Positions 28,371-38,600 of a stretch of 64,000 bases of DNA are shown one piece after another (the first letter of the stretch is position 1; every line of letters begins with the position of its first letter). Source of the DNA: Proteiniphilum sp. UBA1403 (GTDB lineage: Bacteria; Bacteroidota; Bacteroidia; Bacteroidales; Dysgonomonadaceae); the NCBI GenBank assembly GCA_002305715.1, contig DBQD01000074.1:40496-104495 (forward strand), in the 5' to 3' direction. The notes beneath the pieces were generated by a model that worked only from the letters and a program-made list of their open reading frames with translations, searched no databases and was not told the origin of the DNA. The translations under genes were made by a program, and so were the position numbers.

Positions 28371-30263
28371 CTTTAGTGTTTTTATCTCATCTTGTGAGAG
28401 CGATCTATTGTATATCAATAATTTTTCGACTGCTCCACTGAATCCGCCAACAGTTACCTCTGAAAGTAACAGCCCTTTAATAGGGACAGACTGGTCTAGC
28501 AACCCGTTGATGAAGGTTCGCAATATTGTACCATCATATGATACCGTAAGATGATATACATCATCTGTCTCCGGTGTATACCATCTTCCGTTTGTCCCTC
28601 TAGGTTGTTTTTTCCATGCATTTGAATTTCCCAGTACATTACTACTAACATATTGTTTCCCCTTAGATGTAAGTACTGGATAGGGTAAATCTCCCTTATT
28701 CACTTCATAGCTTAAGTCGTTGATTTGAATAATCACACCCTGCAAATCTAGCCTGTTGGGTGAAAGCGTGAGTGCAATACTAAAATTTTCCAATTTGGGT
28801 GTTCTAAAACTTTTCTGCTTGCCTGTAGTCATGTTCCCAATGATTCGATCCAGTACCAATCCTTTGTCCAAATCGATTTCAGCTTTGGGTATATACATCG
28901 TTGTTTTGATAGCAGTGGAATACCCCATTGGTCGTTGAGCGCTCACAATCCAATCGTAATAATCGCCTTGCATCCAAAGTAGCGTAGGTGAAGTTGTTCC
29001 TCCAGCAATGTCAAAGGGGCGTGCATTGTTTTTAGGTGAGTTAAAAGTGAGCTGTTCTTCTGTAACAGATTTCCCATCAGCGCTGACAATGAATTTCTTG
29101 AGCTCGTATATTCTGCCGAATTTACCTTCAACCGGAACAGATCCATAAATGATCTGCGGATTAAGTTTGTCAATGGCGAGACCACCGCTGTAACACTTTT
29201 CAATATCGGGCGACAAATGAAAGTGGCCACCTGCGTTTGTGAGAAATGTTTTCTGCCATTCATTTCCCGTCCATCTGATTTGGTAATAATCGTGCGATGA
29301 TTTGTCGTGACTAATGCCAACTGTTGCCATCACAGGATTCTCTTTTTTGTCGAGAGTCAACTCCCATATCCAATTTCGGAGCGGTGAATCATCAACGACT
29401 GCCAATGGATAATTATCTTTATATGCGTCAGTGATATCGACATCATGCAATTGCGATTCACCCAACAGCGAAAGTTGATTACCTTTTATATCTTTCAATT
29501 CTTTCGTATTGATATCGATATAATTTAGATAGATCCAGTTCACTGTCTGGTTGTCTGGGTGTGTGGAGGTGTAGGCTACATAGATTTTGTTTTTGCCATT
29601 CGATGCATATTTTGCATAGGGTCTGACACCTGATACGCCTTTCAGTGAGCGAATAATCTGATAGGGGCCCCAGTCGAATTCCACCTCATCCTTTTCATCG
29701 GGTATTGTTAGTCGAGCTACTGTTGGATGCCATCCTATTCCTCTCCAGCAGAGATAGATATGTTCCGGGTCATCCGAAAGGATAAATGGTGAAGGATAGG
29801 TTGTATTGTGCCCGGTGTTTATTCTCTTCTCTTCGCCGAGCGTGGTGATATCACCCGGATTTTGTGAAATACGGTAATAGAAACAGGGTTCGTCGGTGTG
29901 GCGAGAATAAAAGATCATGATCCGCTCATCTGGTAAAACGAGGAATGTAGGGTTGTTATGATCGTCTGGTTGAAACCAAGACCGTATCATCACTTCGTGG
30001 GTCTGTTTGTGCAAATGATCAATCTGTGTTGCCTTGATAAAACCATCCACATCAATGTATCCAATGTAACTGCTGTTGATACTACCGTTCTCATTTTCAT
30101 AGTGGAGAGCACGCGGATCAGCAAACCAGCACCAAGCACCTTTGTCTGTGAGAGTATTAATTGTAAATGGTGGGAGTTCTTCTTTACCGATAGAAGTCTG
30201 TCCGTTCAACTGCATTATGCCATGCAGTGCAGAAAATAATAAAAACCAGATTGTTTTACTCAT
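28359..30263 (-). CDS. BNR_4 propeller protein with C-terminal LamG-like domain (PL27/GH145-type fold)
   Basis: A 634-residue secreted protein (signal peptide ends QLNGQ). Residues about 30-430 match the BNR_4 seven-bladed propeller type (DKGAWCWFADPRALHY, WFQPDDHNNPTFLVLPDERIMIFYS). Residues about 470-634 look like a concanavalin/LamG domain (LTVSYDGTILRTFINGLLDQ, TVGGFSGAVEKLLIYNRSLSQDE). PL27 rhamnose-glucuronate lyases and GH145 rhamnosidases, both acting on arabinogalactan caps, have this fold, and a GH105 is encoded in the same locus. That supports removal of rhamnose-glucuronate caps, but catalytic residues cannot be assigned here. Its start follows the symporter gene with a hairpin between. 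Confidence 0.75.
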   Translation of the reverse strand: MSKTIWFLLFSALHGIMQLNGQTSIGKEELPPFTINTLTDKGAWCWFADPRALHYENENGSINSSYIGYIDVDGFIKATQIDHLHKQTHEVMIRSWFQPDDHNNPTFLVLPDERIMIFYSRHTDEPCFYYRISQNPGDITTLGEEKRINTGHNTTYPSPFILSDDPEHIYLCWRGIGWHPTVARLTIPDEKDEVEFDWGPYQIIRSLKGVSGVRPYAKYASNGKNKIYVAYTSTHPDNQTVNWIYLNYIDINTKELKDIKGNQLSLLGESQLHDVDITDAYKDNYPLAVVDDSPLRNWIWELTLDKKENPVMATVGISHDKSSHDYYQIRWTGNEWQKTFLTNAGGHFHLSPDIEKCYSGGLAIDKLNPQIIYGSVPVEGKFGRIYELKKFIVSADGKSVTEEQLTFNSPKNNARPFDIAGGTTSPTLLWMQGDYYDWIVSAQRPMGYSTAIKTTMYIPKAEIDLDKGLVLDRIIGNMTTGKQKSFRTPKLENFSIALTLSPNRLDLQGVIIQINDLSYEVNKGDLPYPVLTSKGKQYVSSNVLGNSNAWKKQPRGTNGRWYTPETDDVYHLTVSYDGTILRTFINGLLDQSVPIKGLLLSEVTVGGFSGAVEKLLIYNRSLSQDEIKTLKKAQ

Positions 30264-30284
30264 ATTGTGGTATCTTATAAAAGC

Positions 30285-30323
30285 CAGTCAAGCCATTTAG
30301 CAATGGGCTAAATGGCTCGACTG
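30285..30323 (-). terminator. Long hairpin between symporter and BNR_4 genes
   Basis: Arms of 17 bases (CAGTC-AGCCATTTAGC type) pair with one mismatch around AATGG. On the minus strand CTTTTATAA follows. It lies in the 87-base gap after the symporter stop, the same placement as the hairpin between susD and GH105. Confidence 0.8.
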
Positions 30324-30350
30324 ATGAAATTTAGTATAACAATGATTATC

Positions 30351-32252
30351 TTACCATAAGAAGATGTAAATCAATGTAACCAATGCCGTAATGCCCAATG
30401 AACCCAATGCAAATCCTTTATCTGTTTTGAACAGTGCTAACTCAAAAGGAACAGCTTTCTTATCTTCAAATTGTGAATTAGCATTCGAAAACAAGAACAA
30501 AGATATAGAGAATATTAGTGATCCAAAGAAGAAGAAGGCTTCGAAGCCAATATTTTCAAGATAAATCACCCATTCATTGGTACTACCGCTAACCAATAAT
30601 ATTTTGTGGATGGCTGCTGCAAGAATGAAGATCAACGAAAAGCATAGGGAGATACCACCCCACTTCAACATTTTCTTTCTATCGGCTTCATCTGGTTTCT
30701 CTGTGGTGACACGTGTCTTGTCTACAAAAGCAATAGCGACAAACAAGACGAAAAGAATGATGAAGATGTATCCCATTCTGAACTGGAATGGCATGTCTGG
30801 CAGGCCAATCTTAAATAGCACACCCATTGGTATGGTCATAATGGAAGTCCAAATGGCCGCTTTTGAGGAAGCTCTCTTCCACAACAGACCCAATCCAAAT
30901 ACTACAATGATACCCGGATAGATAAATCCTGAATACTCCTGAATGTACTGAAATGCCTGATCCAATCCACCTAACAAAGGTTCAACGGCGATGATAGCAA
31001 TGATTAAGGCCAATAAAGCTGTACCACGACCTATGCGTACCAATTGCTTATCAGTTGCATTCTTTTTAATATGTTGCTTGTATATATCCATGGTGAAAAT
31101 GGTAGAAGTAGAGTTCAACATGGATGCTAGAGAAGAGATCACTGCAGCTGCAAGAGCGGCAAACGAAAGACCTTTAATTCCCACAGGTGCAAAATTGCGA
31201 ATCAACCAAGGGTATGCATCATCCGATACATTGATGGCGCCTGACATGTTGAAATAACCCTGCTGAATACCTGGGATATCCTGAGGATAGTTGTACATAA
31301 CAAATGCGGTAACACCAGGGATAACCACGATGAAAGGGATTAATATTTTCAGGAAACCTGCGAAAATAAGACCTTTTTGTGCTTCGTTTATACTTTTTGC
31401 AGCAAGACCTTTTTGAATAATATACTGGTTGAAACCCCAATATCCAATATTTGTTAACCACACACCTCCAACAATTGCAGCAATACCAGGTAGATCTTTG
31501 AATGCATCAATCGATTTGGATTTATCCACAATCAGGTTAAAGTGAGTGTCATTAGGAACACTTTTCATCTTTTCAAAAATAATAGCAAGTCCGTCAAATG
31601 CTCCTTTTCCTTCACCCGATACTGCTTCTAGGGCAAAGTATGCTGTAATTAAACCACCACCGATAAGGAATACTACCTGTAAAACATCAGTCCAAGCCAC
31701 AGAGGCTAACCCTCCATAAATTGAATAAATTCCAGCGATGAAGAAGAGCACTAAGATGATTTGCATACGGTAACCTTCCAGTCCTAGAATCTGCTCAATG
31801 GCGATTGATCCCAGCCATGCTACAGAAGTTAAGTTAACAAATACATACAGGAAAAGCCAGAAAATTGAGAATGCCATACCTACACCATCGTTGTATCTTT
31901 CACGGAGAAACTGAGGAATGGTATAGATTCTACGTTGTAACATTACAGGCAATAAAAACTTGGCCACAATAATCAGTGTAACAGCTGCCATGATCTCATA
32001 GGCGGCCACACAGATGCCAATTTTAAAGCCTGAACCAGACATTCCAATAAATTGTTCAGCAGAGATGTTTGCAGCAATCAAGGATGCACCCACTGCCCAC
32101 CAGGTCAATTTATTTCCTGCCAGGAAGTAGTCGTTCGCTGTTTTGTCTTGCCCTTTTTTGTTTCTGGAAAGAAAGAGTCCCAAACTCACAAGGAGTACCA
32201 TGTAAATCCCGACTATCACGAAATCGATAGTCTGAAATCCCGAATTGTTCAT
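30351..32252 (-). CDS. SSS-family sodium/sugar symporter, probable arabinose or galactose uptake
   Basis: A 633-residue inner-membrane protein of the SGLT type with about 14 membrane helices. The N-terminus (IDFVIVGIYMVLLVSLGLFLSRNKKG), NDYFLAGNKLTWWAVGASLIAANISAEQFIG and SIYGGLASVAWTDVLQ are family hallmarks. It would use the sodium gradient to import a monosaccharide released by the PUL enzymes. The substrate is not readable from sequence. Its upstream region has an inverted repeat sharing AAGTGTGTA with the candidate AraR operator, which favours arabinose. Stop is followed by a strong hairpin. Confidence 0.88.
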   Translation of the reverse strand: MNNSGFQTIDFVIVGIYMVLLVSLGLFLSRNKKGQDKTANDYFLAGNKLTWWAVGASLIAANISAEQFIGMSGSGFKIGICVAAYEIMAAVTLIIVAKFLLPVMLQRRIYTIPQFLRERYNDGVGMAFSIFWLFLYVFVNLTSVAWLGSIAIEQILGLEGYRMQIILVLFFIAGIYSIYGGLASVAWTDVLQVVFLIGGGLITAYFALEAVSGEGKGAFDGLAIIFEKMKSVPNDTHFNLIVDKSKSIDAFKDLPGIAAIVGGVWLTNIGYWGFNQYIIQKGLAAKSINEAQKGLIFAGFLKILIPFIVVIPGVTAFVMYNYPQDIPGIQQGYFNMSGAINVSDDAYPWLIRNFAPVGIKGLSFAALAAAVISSLASMLNSTSTIFTMDIYKQHIKKNATDKQLVRIGRGTALLALIIAIIAVEPLLGGLDQAFQYIQEYSGFIYPGIIVVFGLGLLWKRASSKAAIWTSIMTIPMGVLFKIGLPDMPFQFRMGYIFIILFVLFVAIAFVDKTRVTTEKPDEADRKKMLKWGGISLCFSLIFILAAAIHKILLVSGSTNEWVIYLENIGFEAFFFFGSLIFSISLFLFSNANSQFEDKKAVPFELALFKTDKGFALGSLGITALVTLIYIFLW

Positions 32253-32313
32253 TGCAATTAAATTTATGTTTTTAATTTAGACTTATATAATTTTGTAATG
32301 TGTTTTTATTCAG

Positions 32314-32333
32314 AAGTGTGTATGTACACAACT
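32314..32333. promoter_or_regulatory. Inverted repeat upstream of the symporter, possible AraR site
   Basis: TGTGTA-TG-TACACA (32317-32330) is a perfect palindrome with a 2-base centre, inside AAGTGTGTATGTACACAACT. AAGTGTGTA is shared with the minus strand of the repeat upstream of GH97. It lies about 60-80 bases upstream of the symporter start. Weak AT-rich promoter sequences follow but no exact TAnnTTTG box. Confidence 0.4.
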
Positions 32334-32390
32334 AGGCTCCTATTGAATTCGTCAAAGGTAGATATTTTTCTCTAACATATGAAAGAAAAA

Positions 32391-32436
32391 AGGCCATTTT
32401 GCCCTCTATTTATAACGAGATAGCAAAAAACGGCCT
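32391..32436 (-). terminator. Terminator of the gltB-gltD-asnB operon
   Basis: AGGCC at 32391 pairs with GGCCT at 32432, and TTTTGC with GCAAAA inside. On the minus strand six T follow, about 100 bases after the asnB stop. Confidence 0.65.
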
Positions 32437-32531
32437 GTATCTTAGGTGTTTATACGATAAAATATTTTATTAAAATAGCATAAAATGTTTAAAGAGGTTT
32501 TATTTTATGGTGTTTTGGCATAAAAACGTAC

Positions 32532-34220
32532 TTATTCTGCTTTCTGCAATTCTTTCACATAGCTATGCTCATGAACCGATGCAACCGAACGTCCTGAAGG
32601 ATCTGCATTCTTTTGGAAAGCTTCGTCCCATGCCAGTGCTACAGGAGTACTGCATGCAACAGATGGTACGGAAGGTACACATAGAGCTGCACTGTCTGAA
32701 GGGAATAACTCTGAATAGATGCTTCGGTATACATATTCCTCTTTTGATAGAGGTGGGTTGATAGGAAAACGGTGATGAACATTTGCCATCTGATCGTCAC
32801 TGACCTGTCTCTCAGCAATCTCTTTTAATGTATCAATCCAGCTATATCCCACACCGTCGGAGAACTGTTCTTTTTGTCGCCAGGCAACCTCTTCTGGGAG
32901 ATAATCTTCAAACGCTTGTCGCAAGATATGTTTTTCAATCTTACCATTGCCAGACATTTTGTCTTTGGGGTTGAGTCGCATTGCCACATCAAGAAACTCT
33001 TTATCGAGGAAAGGCACACGACCTTCCACACCCCAAGCAGCCAGAGACTTGTTGGCACGAAGGCAATCATATTGATGCAGTTTGCTCAACTTCCTCACCG
33101 TTTCTTTGTGAAACTCTTCCGCATTGGGAGCTTTGTGAAAATAGAGATATCCTCCAAATATCTCATCGGCGCCTTCTCCGGATAATACCATCTTTACGCC
33201 CATGGATTTGATATATCTGGCAAGCAGATACATGGGGGTGCTGGCACGCACAGTGGTTACATCGTAAGTCTCAATGTGATAAATCACATCTCGAATGGCA
33301 TCGAGTCCTTCCTGTACGGTGTATTCTAGTTCATGATGAACAGATCCGATGTGCTTAGCCACCTTTCGGGCAGCAGCCAAGTCGGGTGACCCTGCCAGAC
33401 CAATTGCAAACGAGTGTAACTGTGGCCACCATGCATCTTCCTTGTTATCTGTCTCTACACGTTTCGCTGCAAATTTCTTTGCTACTGCTGAAATGATCGA
33501 CGAATCGAGTCCACCCGATAACAAGACTCCATAGGGCACATCACTCATTAATTGTCGATGAACTGCATCCTCCAGCGCCTTTCTCAAAATTGCCACATCA
33601 GACAGGTTCTCTTTTATGTGCTCATATTCCATCCATTCTCGTGTGTACCATTGAGTTAGTTTTTTATCGGCACTGTAATAGTAATATCCCGGAAGAAACT
33701 CTTCAATCTTGTTACAAAACCCTTCCAACGCTTTCAATTCCGAAGCAACATAGTATGTACCGTCTTGATCCCATCCCTGGTAGAGAGGGATGATGCCAAT
33801 ATGATCGCGACCAATAAGGAACAGGTCTTTTTCTTTATCATAAAGTGCGAATGCAAATATGCCGTTCAGATCTTCCAAGAAATTTGGTCCCTTATTTTGG
33901 TATAAAGCTAGAATCACCTCACAATCTGATTGAGTGAGAAACTCATATGTGTGCTCATATTTTTTTCTTATTTCACGGTGATTATAGATTTCTCCATTTA
34001 CGGCCAGTATCAACTTACCATCTTTACTGATCAGAGGTTGTTTACCGGAAGCAGGATCCACTATAGAGAGACGCTCATGTGCTAAAATAGCTTTCTCGCA
34101 AGAGAATATTCCCGAACAATCTGGTCCACGATGACGCAGTTTGATCGCCATTTTTAGCAGTTGAGGGCGTAGTTGCTCCACTGGCTTCTTTGGATTAAAT
34201 GTACAAACGATGCCACACAT
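32532..34220 (-). CDS. asnB: Asparagine synthetase B, glutamine-hydrolysing
   Basis: A 562-residue cytoplasmic enzyme that makes asparagine from aspartate, ATP and glutamine. The N-terminal MCGIVCTF gives the Cys2 nucleophile of the Ntn glutaminase domain (about 2-190; LAVNGEIYNHREIR, FAFALYD). The synthetase domain (about 210-520) has the PP-loop SGGLDSSIISA and the VLSGEGADEIFGGYLYF motif. Length matches E. coli AsnB (554). It follows gltD by 24 bases; asnB beside gltBD is common in Bacteroidales and groups amide and amino nitrogen assimilation. Confidence 0.96.
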   Translation of the reverse strand: MCGIVCTFNPKKPVEQLRPQLLKMAIKLRHRGPDCSGIFSCEKAILAHERLSIVDPASGKQPLISKDGKLILAVNGEIYNHREIRKKYEHTYEFLTQSDCEVILALYQNKGPNFLEDLNGIFAFALYDKEKDLFLIGRDHIGIIPLYQGWDQDGTYYVASELKALEGFCNKIEEFLPGYYYYSADKKLTQWYTREWMEYEHIKENLSDVAILRKALEDAVHRQLMSDVPYGVLLSGGLDSSIISAVAKKFAAKRVETDNKEDAWWPQLHSFAIGLAGSPDLAAARKVAKHIGSVHHELEYTVQEGLDAIRDVIYHIETYDVTTVRASTPMYLLARYIKSMGVKMVLSGEGADEIFGGYLYFHKAPNAEEFHKETVRKLSKLHQYDCLRANKSLAAWGVEGRVPFLDKEFLDVAMRLNPKDKMSGNGKIEKHILRQAFEDYLPEEVAWRQKEQFSDGVGYSWIDTLKEIAERQVSDDQMANVHHRFPINPPLSKEEYVYRSIYSELFPSDSAALCVPSVPSVACSTPVALAWDEAFQKNADPSGRSVASVHEHSYVKELQKAE

Positions 34221-34244
34221 AGGCTATATCTTTTATTTTCTAAT

Positions 34245-35678
34245 TTATTGATTTGATGATTGACTTACGAAACGATGTATATCTTCTGCCACTTTGCGTC
34301 CCGATGCTATTGCCTTTACTACCAGGCTTGCTCCCATAATTGTGTCACCTGTAGCGAAGACTTTTGATACAGTGCTTCGGTGACTCTTGTCGACTACCAC
34401 ATTGCCACGCACATCATAGTCTACTCCTAATTCATTGAGTAACCCTTCGTGAACGGGATGTACAAAACCAAGTGCAAGAAGTACAAGGTCGGCTTTTAGG
34501 ACTTCCGTTTCTCCTGTAGATACCATGCTAAAGCGTCCGTTGGCATCTTTTTCCCAGTTGACAGATTCCACGGTTGCCTCTTTTACATGACCATTTTCCC
34601 CATTAAAGGAGATGGTATTGAGCAGCCAACGACGTTCGCAGCCCTCCTCGTGAGATGAAGAGGTTTTTAGAGTCTGTGGAAATGGATTGGGCCACGGTGT
34701 TGCCGGGTTTTTTCCGACCGGAGGTTTAGGCATGATTTCAATCTGTGTTACACTTTTTGCTCCTTGTCTGATGGAGGTACCCACGCAGTCTGATCCCGTA
34801 TCACCACCTCCTATTACCAGCACATGCTTTCCTTTTGCCGAGATTCGTTCCGTGTCGGCATCTATTTCATCTTGAAGTATCCGTATCTGCTGAGAAAGAA
34901 AATCCATAGCAAAGTATATACCTTTTAGGTCACGACCCGGAGGTGTGATATCTCTTGGTTTCCCGGCTCCAGTAGCTAGGCATACAGCATCATATTCTAG
35001 AAGAACCTTAAGGCCCGGGATATCTTTTCCAATTTCCGTTTCTGTCACAAACTCAATACCCTCTTCCTTCAATAAATTCAGTCTTCGGTCGATGACCTGT
35101 TTACTTAGTTTGAAGTTTGGAATACCATATCGAAGTAGTCCGCCTGGTGTTTTGTCCTTCTCAAAAACGGTGACATAATGTCCTTTGCGGTTCAATTGTT
35201 GAGCCGCAGCAAGACCTGCCGGTCCGGAACCGATGATGGCTATTTTCTTACCGGTACGGTGTTTAGGAGGAAGGGCTTTGATCATCCCCTCCATGAATGC
35301 GACCTCCGTTACCGATGCTTCATTCTCACGGATAGTAACCGGTGCTTCATGTAGAGCCAAGACACAGGATTTCTCACAAGGAGCTGGACATACTCGTCCG
35401 GTAAATTCCGGGAAATTGTTGGTTTCATGCAACACTTCCACACCCTTTTTCCAGTCGCCCTTGTAAATATAATCTTGCCATTCAGGCATTTTGTTCCCAA
35501 GAGGGCAGGCCCAGTGGCAGAAAGGAATGCCACAGTCCATACATCGTGATGCTTGTATTTTTCGGTCTTCACGGTTCAACATCTGTTCCACTTCACCGTG
35601 ATCATATATTCGTTCGCTAATGAGACGATAACCGGCTTCCTTTCTCGGTATCTTCATAAATGCTTTTGGATTTCCCAT
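34245..35678 (-). CDS. gltD: Glutamate synthase small subunit GltD
   Basis: A 477-residue flavoprotein that passes electrons from NADPH through FAD to the large subunit. Cysteine clusters CMDCGIPFCHWACP (about 46-59) and CPAPCEKSC (about 96-104) hold two 4Fe-4S centres. The FAD motif is IIGSGPAGLAAAQQL and the NADPH motif VIGGGDTGSDC. C-terminal VFATGDTIMGASLVVKAIASG is the usual FAD-contact segment. It lies 17 bases after gltB on the same strand. Confidence 0.97.
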   Translation of the reverse strand: MGNPKAFMKIPRKEAGYRLISERIYDHGEVEQMLNREDRKIQASRCMDCGIPFCHWACPLGNKMPEWQDYIYKGDWKKGVEVLHETNNFPEFTGRVCPAPCEKSCVLALHEAPVTIRENEASVTEVAFMEGMIKALPPKHRTGKKIAIIGSGPAGLAAAQQLNRKGHYVTVFEKDKTPGGLLRYGIPNFKLSKQVIDRRLNLLKEEGIEFVTETEIGKDIPGLKVLLEYDAVCLATGAGKPRDITPPGRDLKGIYFAMDFLSQQIRILQDEIDADTERISAKGKHVLVIGGGDTGSDCVGTSIRQGAKSVTQIEIMPKPPVGKNPATPWPNPFPQTLKTSSSHEEGCERRWLLNTISFNGENGHVKEATVESVNWEKDANGRFSMVSTGETEVLKADLVLLALGFVHPVHEGLLNELGVDYDVRGNVVVDKSHRSTVSKVFATGDTIMGASLVVKAIASGRKVAEDIHRFVSQSSNQ

Positions 35679-35695
35679 AATTGCTGATGCTTGAA

Positions 35696-38600
35696 TTAAT
35701 AATCTCTTTCCACGACTGCAATCTTGCGATTCAGCTCCGCCATTTTTCTTTCCTGTAACACCTTCTTGAATTCAATTGGTACCACCTTGATGAATTGGTC
35801 CACATACTGGTCCCAGTTGTTGAGAATTTCTTTCGCCAGTCTGCTGTTGGTATATTGCTGGTGCTTGGAGATAAGCTCCTTCAACTCCCTCACATCAGAT
35901 AGATCCTCTACCAGCGACAGCTCCACCATTTCCATATTACAGTAGTAGTCGAAGTCGTTGTTTACATTCAGCACATACGCCACACCGCCACTCATACCTG
36001 CGGCAAAGTTTCGACCTGTACTACCCAGTACCACAACACAACCGCCTGTCATATACTCACAGCAGTGGTCGCCTGCTCCCTCAACAACGGCTGTTACTCC
36101 CGAATTGCGCACACAAAAACGTTCACCTGCAATACCATTGATAAAAACCTCTCCACTGGTAGCTCCATAGAGTGACGTATTTCCGCATATGATGTTCTCT
36201 TCCGGTTTGAAAGTACTTCCTTTCGGTGGTGTTACAACTATTCGTCCTCCCGATAGACCTTTACCCAAGTAGTCGTTGGTATCTCCATGCAAATAGAAGG
36301 TTATGCCATGCACCAGGAAGGCGCCGAAACTCTGACCGGCGGAACCCTCAAAGTAGGCTGAAATGGTGTGATCAGGAAGTCCTGCTTGACCGTAGCGTCG
36401 TGCAATTTCCCCGGAGAGCATAGCTCCGGTTGTTCTGTCTGTATTTTTAATTTTTGATTTAATGCCGACTGGCTGGAGGAAGTCGATAGCCGGTAAAGCC
36501 TCACTAATTAACTTTCTATCCAATACATCATCAATCTTATGATGCTGTCCACCTGTACGTCGAAGGGCATACTTGTCTCCTTCATTTGGATAGAAGATGA
36601 TCTTCGAAATGTCAACTTTCTCTGTCTTGGGTAAGGATGGATAATGTTTGCGAGTGAGCAAGTCTGATCTACCCACAACCTCATCTAGTGACTTGAACCC
36701 TAGCTCAGCCAACTGTTCGCGGGTATCTTCTGCCAGAAAGCGGAAGAAGTTCACCAGATATTCATAACGTCCAATGAATCGTTTACGCAGTTCGGCATCT
36801 TGTGTAGCGACTCCCACGGGGCATGTGTTAAGGTGGCATTTGCGCATCATCACACATCCCAGAACAATGAGGGCGCTGGTGGCGAAGCCATACTCTTCCG
36901 CACCAAGCATAGCGGCAATTACGATATCGCGACCAGTTTTTAACTGTCCATCGGTTTGCAACGTTACATTACCACGTAGGTTATTCATAACCAATGTCTG
37001 TTGCGTCTCGGCTAGTCCAATCTCAAGCGGGAGACCGGCATGTTTGATTGAGCTGGACGGACTTGCGCCGGTACCTCCCTCTGCGCCACTGATTACAATA
37101 AGATCGGCCTTCGCTTTGGCAACTCCCGCAGCGATTGTTCCCACGCCACTTTCCGAAACCAGTTTCACACTTACTACCGCTCTGGGGTTTACATTCTTTA
37201 AGTCGAATATAAGCTGCGCCAAATCTTCAATCGAATAGATATCGTGATGCGGAGGAGGAGAGATCAATGAGATTCCCGGAATGGAATGTCTTGTCTTTGC
37301 GATAATGTTATCAACCTTATATCCAGGCAGCTGTCCACCTTCACCCGGTTTTGCTCCCTGTGCAATCTTAATCTGCAACTCATCGGCATTGACGAGGTAT
37401 TCGGTGGTCACTCCAAAGCGACCGGAAGCAACCTGTTTGATGGCACTCCTGCGTGAGAGTCCATCTTCCTGTGGTTTAAACCTTTCCGGATCTTCTCCTC
37501 CTTCGCCGGTGTTGCTTCTACCGCCAATGATATTCATGGCGATGGCCATTGCCTCATGCGCCTCTTTGCTGATGGAGCCATACGACATGGCACCGGTACA
37601 AAACCGTTTCATGATCTTTTCCACCGGCTCCACCTCAGAGATGTCGATAGGAGCCCGTTTGAAATCGATCAAGTCGCGTATAAAAATAGGTTGCTCTTTT
37701 TCGTTGACCACCTTGGTGTACTCTTTGAAGAGACGGTAGTCGCCAGTTTTAGTGGCAATCTGTAGTCGGGCAATACTCTCAGGATTCCAGGCATGTTGCT
37801 CTCCTTCTACACGATACGCATAGCTACCCACATTCCTCAGGTGGAAAGGTTCGTTATCATTTTCATTGAATGCTTCATAGTAAGGGTTCAGCACTTCGCG
37901 CGCAATATCTTCCATGTCGATTCCCTCAATCTTGGAGGAGATACCCTTAAAATAGTTGTTCAGTACAGCAGAGGAAATACCGAGTGCCTCGAAAATATGT
38001 GCACCGCGGTAGCTGCGAAGTGTGGAGTTCCCCATCTTGGAGAGTACTTTCAATAATCCTTTGCTGACCGACTTGATATAATTTTTCTTCGCTGTGTTGA
38101 AGTCCAGTTGAATCTCACCCGACTTCACCTTCTGCGATAAAACTGCAAACACGAGATAGGGATTCACCGCATTGGCACCGAAGCCAAAAAGAAGAGCGAA
38201 GTGCATAACTTCCCGTGGCTCGGCACTCTCCACAACGATGTCGATCTGCATACGTTTTCTCTTTTCCACCAGGTAGAGATGTACTGCCGAAGTGGCCAAC
38301 AGCGAGGGTATGGGTGCATTATCCGCGTTCACGCCTCTGTCGCTGAGGATGATGTAGTTTTTGCCTTCATCCACAGCCTTCTCAACGGAGTAGCAAAGAT
38401 TATCCAGTGCTTCTTTCAGTCCTTGTGCACCTTTCGAAGGATTAAAGAGCATTGGGACTACAGCTGTGGAAAATCCTTTATAGCGGAGGTTTGTTAGAAT
38501 ATCGAACTGTGTGTTGGTGAGGATCGGACTTTTCACCTTTACAATACCCGATAGTGCCGGTATCTCTTCGAGTAGGTTTTGATGGATTGCCCCTAGGTAG

